Shown here: in pieces, positions 13,412 through 17,036 of the stretch
Layout of the letters: every line of letters starts with the position of its first letter
How positions within the stretch are numbered: the stretch's first letter is position 1
Assembly (NCBI GenBank): GCA_900554205.1
Contig: USGM01000070.1
Location: forward strand, 1 to 17,036
Source: an uncultured Lachnospiraceae bacterium
GTDB taxonomy: Bacteria; Bacillota; Clostridia; Lachnospirales; Lachnospiraceae
DNA: 17,036 bases
Direction of reading: 5' to 3'
Program-made: the position numbers and the translations under genes
The notes under the pieces: generated by a model
What the model saw: only the letters and a program-made list of their open reading frames with translations
Told to the model about the DNA's origin: nothing
Database searches by the model: none

Positions 13412-16294
13412 ATGGAAGAAGTAAAGAAGATGCGCCCCAGGGAATATATTAAGATCCGCGGGGCGAGAGAGCACAATCTGAAAAATATAGACGTTGACAT
13501 TCCGAGAAACGAGCTGGTCGTTCTGACCGGTATGTCCGGCTCGGGAAAATCATCCCTTGCGTTCGACACAATCTATGCGGAGGGGCAGCGGCGCTACATG
13601 GAATCCCTGTCCTCCTATGCGAGACAGTTCCTCGGACAGATGGAGAAGCCCAACGTGGAGCGTATTGACGGACTTTCGCCTGCAATCTCCATTGACCAGA
13701 AATCGACAAACCGGAACCCGAGGTCGACGGTGGGAACGGTCACGGAAATCTATGACTACTTCCGCCTTCTCTATGCGAGGATCGGTATTCCCCACTGCCC
13801 GAAGTGCGGACGCGAGATTGCCAAGCAGACGGTAGACCAGATGGTGGATCAGATCATGGCGCTGCCCGAGGGAACGAAGCTTCAGCTGCTCGCTCCCGTC
13901 GTCCGCGGCAGGAAGGGGCAGCATGAAAAGGTTCTGGAGCGCGCCAAGAGAAGCGGCTATGTCCGCGTGCGTATCGACGGCAGCCTGTATGAGCTGACAG
14001 AGGAGATCAGTCTGGATAAGAATATTAAGCACAATATAGACATCATCGTTGACAGACTGGTCATCAAGCCGGGAATAGAGCGCAGACTGGCAGACTCTAT
14101 TGAAAATGTTCTGGAGCTGGCGGATGGGCTGCTCGTGGCGGACGTCATAGGCGGCGAGCCGATGACCTTCAGCCAGAGCTTTTCCTGTCCGGACTGCGGT
14201 ATCGGCATCAGCGAAATTGAGCCGAGAAGCTTCTCTTTCAATAATCCCTTCGGCGCCTGCCCGGAATGCTTCGGACTGGGCTATAAGATGGAATTTGATG
14301 TGGATCTCATGATTCCCGACAAATCGTTGAGCATCAATGAGGGCGCAATCGCCGTCACGGGCTGGCAGTCCTGTACGGACAAGAAGAGCTTTACAAACGC
14401 CATTCTTCAGGCATTGTGCCGGGAATACAAATTTGATCTGGACACTCCTTTCAGCGAGTACCCTGAGAAGATACAGCATATCCTGATCTACGGGACAAAC
14501 GGCAAAGAGGTCGAGGTGCATTACGTCGGACAGCGGGGAAAGGGCATCTATCCGGTTGCCTTTGAGGGGCTGATCAAGAATGTGGAGCGGAAGTATAAGG
14601 AGACCTTCTCCGACACCATGAAGCAGGAGTATGAGAGCTATATGCGCATTACGCCCTGTAAAGAATGTAAGGGCATGAGGCTGAAAAAGGAGGCGCTGGC
14701 AGTCACTGTCTGCGATAAGAACATTTACGAGGTCACTTCCATGTCGATCCGTGACCTTCACGGCTTTCTGGGAGAGATGACGCTGACCGACCAGCAGCAG
14801 TTGATCGGAAAGCAGATATTAAAGGAGATCCGTGCGAGAGTCGGCTTCCTTGTCGATGTCGGACTGGAATACCTCTCCCTGTCGAGAGCTACCGCTACGC
14901 TTTCGGGTGGAGAAGCACAGCGTATCAGACTGGCGACACAGATCGGCTCCGGTCTGGTCGGAGTCTGCTATATTCTGGACGAGCCAAGCATCGGACTTCA
15001 CCAGAGAGACAATGACAAGCTGCTTGCAACGTTGAAAAGCCTCCGGGATCTCGGAAATACCCTGATTGTGGTGGAACATGACGAGGACACCATGCTCGCT
15101 GCGGACTATATCGTGGACATCGGCCCCGGCGCCGGTTCTCACGGCGGCGAGGTCATAGCCTGCGGCACGGCGGAGGAGATCATGCAGATACCGGAGTCCA
15201 TCACGGGAAAATATCTCAGCGGCGAATTGAGAATACCCGTTCCGAAGGAGCGCAGAAAGCCTGCCGGCTGGCTCAAGGTGGTCGGGGCGCAGGAGAACAA
15301 TCTGAAAAATATCGATGTGGACATCCCACTCGGTGTCATGACCTGCGTGACCGGAGTATCCGGCTCCGGCAAGAGCTCCCTTGTCAATGAGATTCTGTAC
15401 AAGCATCTGGCGAGAGACCTGAACCGTGCGAGATGCATACCGGGAAAGCACAAGGACATTCTGGGGATGGAGCAGCTGGATAAGGTGATTGACATCGACC
15501 AGTCCCCGATCGGCAGAACGCCGCGCTCGAACCCCGCAACCTATACCGGAGTGTTCGATCAGATCAGAGATCTCTTTGCGACGACGGCGGATGCCAAGGC
15601 AAAGGGCTATACGAAGGGACGTTTCAGCTTTAACGTCAAGGGCGGACGCTGTGAGGCGTGCGGCGGAGACGGCATTATCAAAATCGAAATGCATTTCCTG
15701 CCGGATGTCTATGTGCCCTGCGAGGTCTGCGGAGGAAAGCGCTATAACAGAGAGACGCTGGACGTTAAGTATAAGGGAAAGAGTATCTTTGATGTGCTGG
15801 ATATGACGGTGGAGGAGGCGCTGCCCTTCTTCGAGAACCTGCCGTCCATCCGCAACAAGATTCAGACCCTCTACGATGTCGGACTCTCTTATGTCAAGCT
15901 CGGGCAGCCGTCGACGACACTCTCCGGCGGAGAGGCGCAGCGTATCAAGCTGGCAACCGAGCTGTCCAAGCGGAGCACGGGAAAGACCATCTATATTCTG
16001 GACGAGCCTACGACGGGACTGCACTTTGCGGATGTGCACAAGCTGGTGGAGATTCTGCACAGACTTGCGGACGGCGGAAATACAGTGGTTGTCATAGAGC
16101 ACAATCTGGATGTAATCAAGACGGCGGACTATATTATCGATATCGGCCCGGAGGGCGGAGACAGAGGCGGAACCGTGATTGCAAAGGGCACGCCCGAAGA
16201 GATCGTAAAGTGCAAGGGCTCGTACACCGGCGCTTATGTGAAGAAGATGCTGGAGAAGGACAGAAAAGCAATAGCAAAAGAATCAAAAAAATAA
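13412..16294 (+). CDS. uvrA: UvrABC system protein A (damage-recognition ATPase)
   Basis: UvrA is the dimeric ABC-type ATPase that finds bulky DNA lesions and loads UvrB. At 960 residues it is slightly longer than the typical 940-950 and complete. The first Walker A is GMSGSGKSS (40-48) and the second GVSGSGKSS (from 648, K654). Both ABC signatures are present (ATLSGGEAQRIRLA and TTLSGGEAQRIKLA), each followed by an ILDEP Walker B. Zinc sites are intact: C259/C262 with C283/C286, and the C-terminal finger C747/C750 with C770/C773, which is needed for damage binding. A CPKC pair near 129 is also usual in UvrA. AGAGGTG at 13401-13407 supports ATG 13412; ATG 13430 is a less likely alternative. 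It is co-transcribed with uvrB, and a large hairpin terminator follows. Confidence 0.97.
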   Translation: MEEVKKMRPREYIKIRGAREHNLKNIDVDIPRNELVVLTGMSGSGKSSLAFDTIYAEGQRRYMESLSSYARQFLGQMEKPNVERIDGLSPAISIDQKSTNRNPRSTVGTVTEIYDYFRLLYARIGIPHCPKCGREIAKQTVDQMVDQIMALPEGTKLQLLAPVVRGRKGQHEKVLERAKRSGYVRVRIDGSLYELTEEISLDKNIKHNIDIIVDRLVIKPGIERRLADSIENVLELADGLLVADVIGGEPMTFSQSFSCPDCGIGISEIEPRSFSFNNPFGACPECFGLGYKMEFDVDLMIPDKSLSINEGAIAVTGWQSCTDKKSFTNAILQALCREYKFDLDTPFSEYPEKIQHILIYGTNGKEVEVHYVGQRGKGIYPVAFEGLIKNVERKYKETFSDTMKQEYESYMRITPCKECKGMRLKKEALAVTVCDKNIYEVTSMSIRDLHGFLGEMTLTDQQQLIGKQILKEIRARVGFLVDVGLEYLSLSRATATLSGGEAQRIRLATQIGSGLVGVCYILDEPSIGLHQRDNDKLLATLKSLRDLGNTLIVVEHDEDTMLAADYIVDIGPGAGSHGGEVIACGTAEEIMQIPESITGKYLSGELRIPVPKERRKPAGWLKVVGAQENNLKNIDVDIPLGVMTCVTGVSGSGKSSLVNEILYKHLARDLNRARCIPGKHKDILGMEQLDKVIDIDQSPIGRTPRSNPATYTGVFDQIRDLFATTADAKAKGYTKGRFSFNVKGGRCEACGGDGIIKIEMHFLPDVYVPCEVCGGKRYNRETLDVKYKGKSIFDVLDMTVEEALPFFENLPSIRNKIQTLYDVGLSYVKLGQPSTTLSGGEAQRIKLATELSKRSTGKTIYILDEPTTGLHFADVHKLVEILHRLADGGNTVVVIEHNLDVIKTADYIIDIGPEGGDRGGTVIAKGTPEEIVKCKGSYTGAYVKKMLEKDRKAIAKESKK

Positions 16295-16302
16295 AATGAC
16301 AA

Positions 16303-16347
16303 AATGATATAAGGACGAGGCTCTGACGAGCCGATAATAATATCATT
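16303..16347 (+). other. Nested inverted repeat between uvrA and mreB
   Basis: AATGATAT (16303-16310) can pair with ATATCATT (16340-16347). Between them GGCTC-TGAC-GAGCC (16319-16332) forms its own hairpin. There is no T run after it; the true terminator follows 8 bases later. It may protect the 3' end of the uvrBA RNA or be a small repeat element. Confidence 0.4.
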
Positions 16348-16354
16348 GAGGCAT

Positions 16355-16404
16355 GGACGCACAGACAGGCGGAAGGAACCGCCGTGTTTGTCGCGTCCTT
16401 TTTT
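16355..16404 (+). terminator. Terminator of uvrBA
   Basis: A long hairpin pairs GGACGC (16355-16360) with GCGTCC (16393-16398). It continues inward through CAGACA/TGTTTG and GGCGG/CCGCC with small bulges, and is followed by TTTTTT (16399-16404). Confidence 0.88.
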
Positions 16405-16456
16405 GTACATTCTGCCCCTGACCGGTTACATCTAAATTTTTTTTTTCAAAAGAACT

Positions 16457-16484
16457 TTGAAAATGATGGAAATTCGGTTATAAT
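16457..16484 (+). promoter_or_regulatory. Promoter of mreB
   Basis: A -35 TTGAAA (16457-16462), a 16-base spacer and a perfect -10 TATAAT (16479-16484). The predicted start near 16491 gives a leader of about 53 bases. Confidence 0.75.
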
Positions 16485-16543
16485 AGACAATGTATGACTT
16501 CGTTTATGGATATCGGAATTGTTTAGAAAGGGGTACAGGTAAC

Positions 16544-17036
16544 ATGCAGTGTACAGACATCGGAATTGATTTGGGCACAGCCAGCATTTTAGTATACATC
16601 AGAGGAAAGGGCGTTGTATTGAAGGAGCCCTCCGTTGTTGCATTCGATAGAGATACAAATAAGATCAAAGCGATCGGCGAGGACGCGCGTTTGATGCTGG
16701 GAAGAACTCCCGGCAACATCGTCGCTGTCCGGCCTCTGCGTCAGGGTGTTATCTCTGACTACACCGTGACGGAGAAGATGATGAAATATTTCATCCAGAA
16801 GGCACTGGGCAGAAGAACCTTCCGAAAGCCGCGCATAGCGGTCTGCGTGCCGAGCGGCGTGACAGAGGTGGAAAAGAAGGCGGTTGAGGACGCAACCTAT
16901 CAGGCAGGTGCAAGAGAGGTTGCCATCATCGAGGAGCCTATCGCAGCAGCAATCGGAGCGGGCATTGATATTTCCAAGCCCTGCGGAAACATGATCGTCG
17001 ATATCGGCGGCGGTACATCGGACATTGCGGTTATCT
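16544..17036 (+). CDS. mreB: Rod shape-determining actin MreB/Mbl, 3' end cut by window
   Basis: MreB-family actins polymerise on ATP under the membrane and guide lateral wall synthesis. The 164 visible codons begin MQCTDIGIDLGTASILVYIRGKGVV; GIDLGTAS (7-14) is the first phosphate-binding loop. The block LKEPSVVAFDRDTNKIKAIGEDARLMLGRTPGNI and the VPSGVTEVEKKAVEDA region are diagnostic for MreB/Mbl. VDIGGGTSD (152-160) is the second phosphate loop. About half of the usual 330-340 residues is present and the frame is open at the window end. ATG 16544 is preceded by AAAGGGG at about 16527-16533 with a rather long 10-base gap. Its own promoter and the uvrBA terminator separate it from uvrA. MreB and Mbl cannot be told apart from this part alone. 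Confidence 0.93.
   Translation, partial: MQCTDIGIDLGTASILVYIRGKGVVLKEPSVVAFDRDTNKIKAIGEDARLMLGRTPGNIVAVRPLRQGVISDYTVTEKMMKYFIQKALGRRTFRKPRIAVCVPSGVTEVEKKAVEDATYQAGAREVAIIEEPIAAAIGAGIDISKPCGNMIVDIGGGTSDIAVI

Noticed and set aside
13550..16102. Two long minus-strand frames (403 and 427 codons) within uvrA
   Set aside because: Both are antisense to UvrA motifs that are intact on the + strand, and no ribosome site or domain supports them.
1..17036. CRISPR arrays, insertion sequences, rRNA, prophage genes
   Set aside because: No regularly spaced repeats, transposase motifs, terminal inverted repeats, rRNA segments or phage proteins were seen.

Overview
The window looks like ordinary chromosome from a low-to-mid GC Firmicute of class Clostridia, most like a Lachnospiraceae gut species. 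The evidence is type III glutamine synthetase, CvfB, a YjfB-like peptide, an FtsEX/LytM/CtpA cluster, uvrB-uvrA followed by mreB, strong Shine-Dalgarno sites, and a tRNA without an encoded CCA. All recognised genes are on the + strand. Taxonomy is inferred from family recognition and gene order, not from a search.

Layout. (1) 2-1667: the C-terminal three quarters of type III glutamine synthetase, cut by the window edge, with a clean terminator. (2) 1729-1886: a stand-alone tRNA-Gln(CUG) unit with its own promoter and a perfect hairpin terminator. (3) 1887-2828: a structured 200-base leader, then a compact, AT-richer nucleotidyltransferase (MNT) plus HEPN-domain pair, the arrangement of a toxin-antitoxin module beside a tRNA gene. 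(4) 2875-5468: a CPBP membrane protease, an acyl-ACP thioesterase and the S1-domain protein CvfB, closely spaced. (5) 5492-5788: a 63-residue YjfB-like peptide as a single-gene unit. (6) 5847-11332: a CdaR/PucR-type regulator, ftsE, ftsX, a secreted coiled-coil LytM endopeptidase and an S41 C-terminal processing protease, with gaps of 17 bases or less and one visible promoter and terminator. (7) 11342-16404: uvrB-uvrA, with an extended -10 promoter and a LexA-like palindrome overlapping the preceding terminator. (8) 16457-17036: promoter and first 164 codons of mreB, running off the end.

Functionally, FtsE/FtsX form the ATP-driven membrane complex that controls extracellular peptidoglycan hydrolases, and the next gene encodes a plausible client hydrolase. 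The S41 protease may process or remove envelope proteins. mreB adds a second cell-shape locus. UvrA and UvrB are the damage-recognition half of nucleotide excision repair.

I do not see a clearly new system. The most notable items are the HEPN/MNT module at the tRNA-Gln locus, the possible SOS operator built into the ctp-uvrB terminator, and the regulator gene at the head of the ftsEX cluster.
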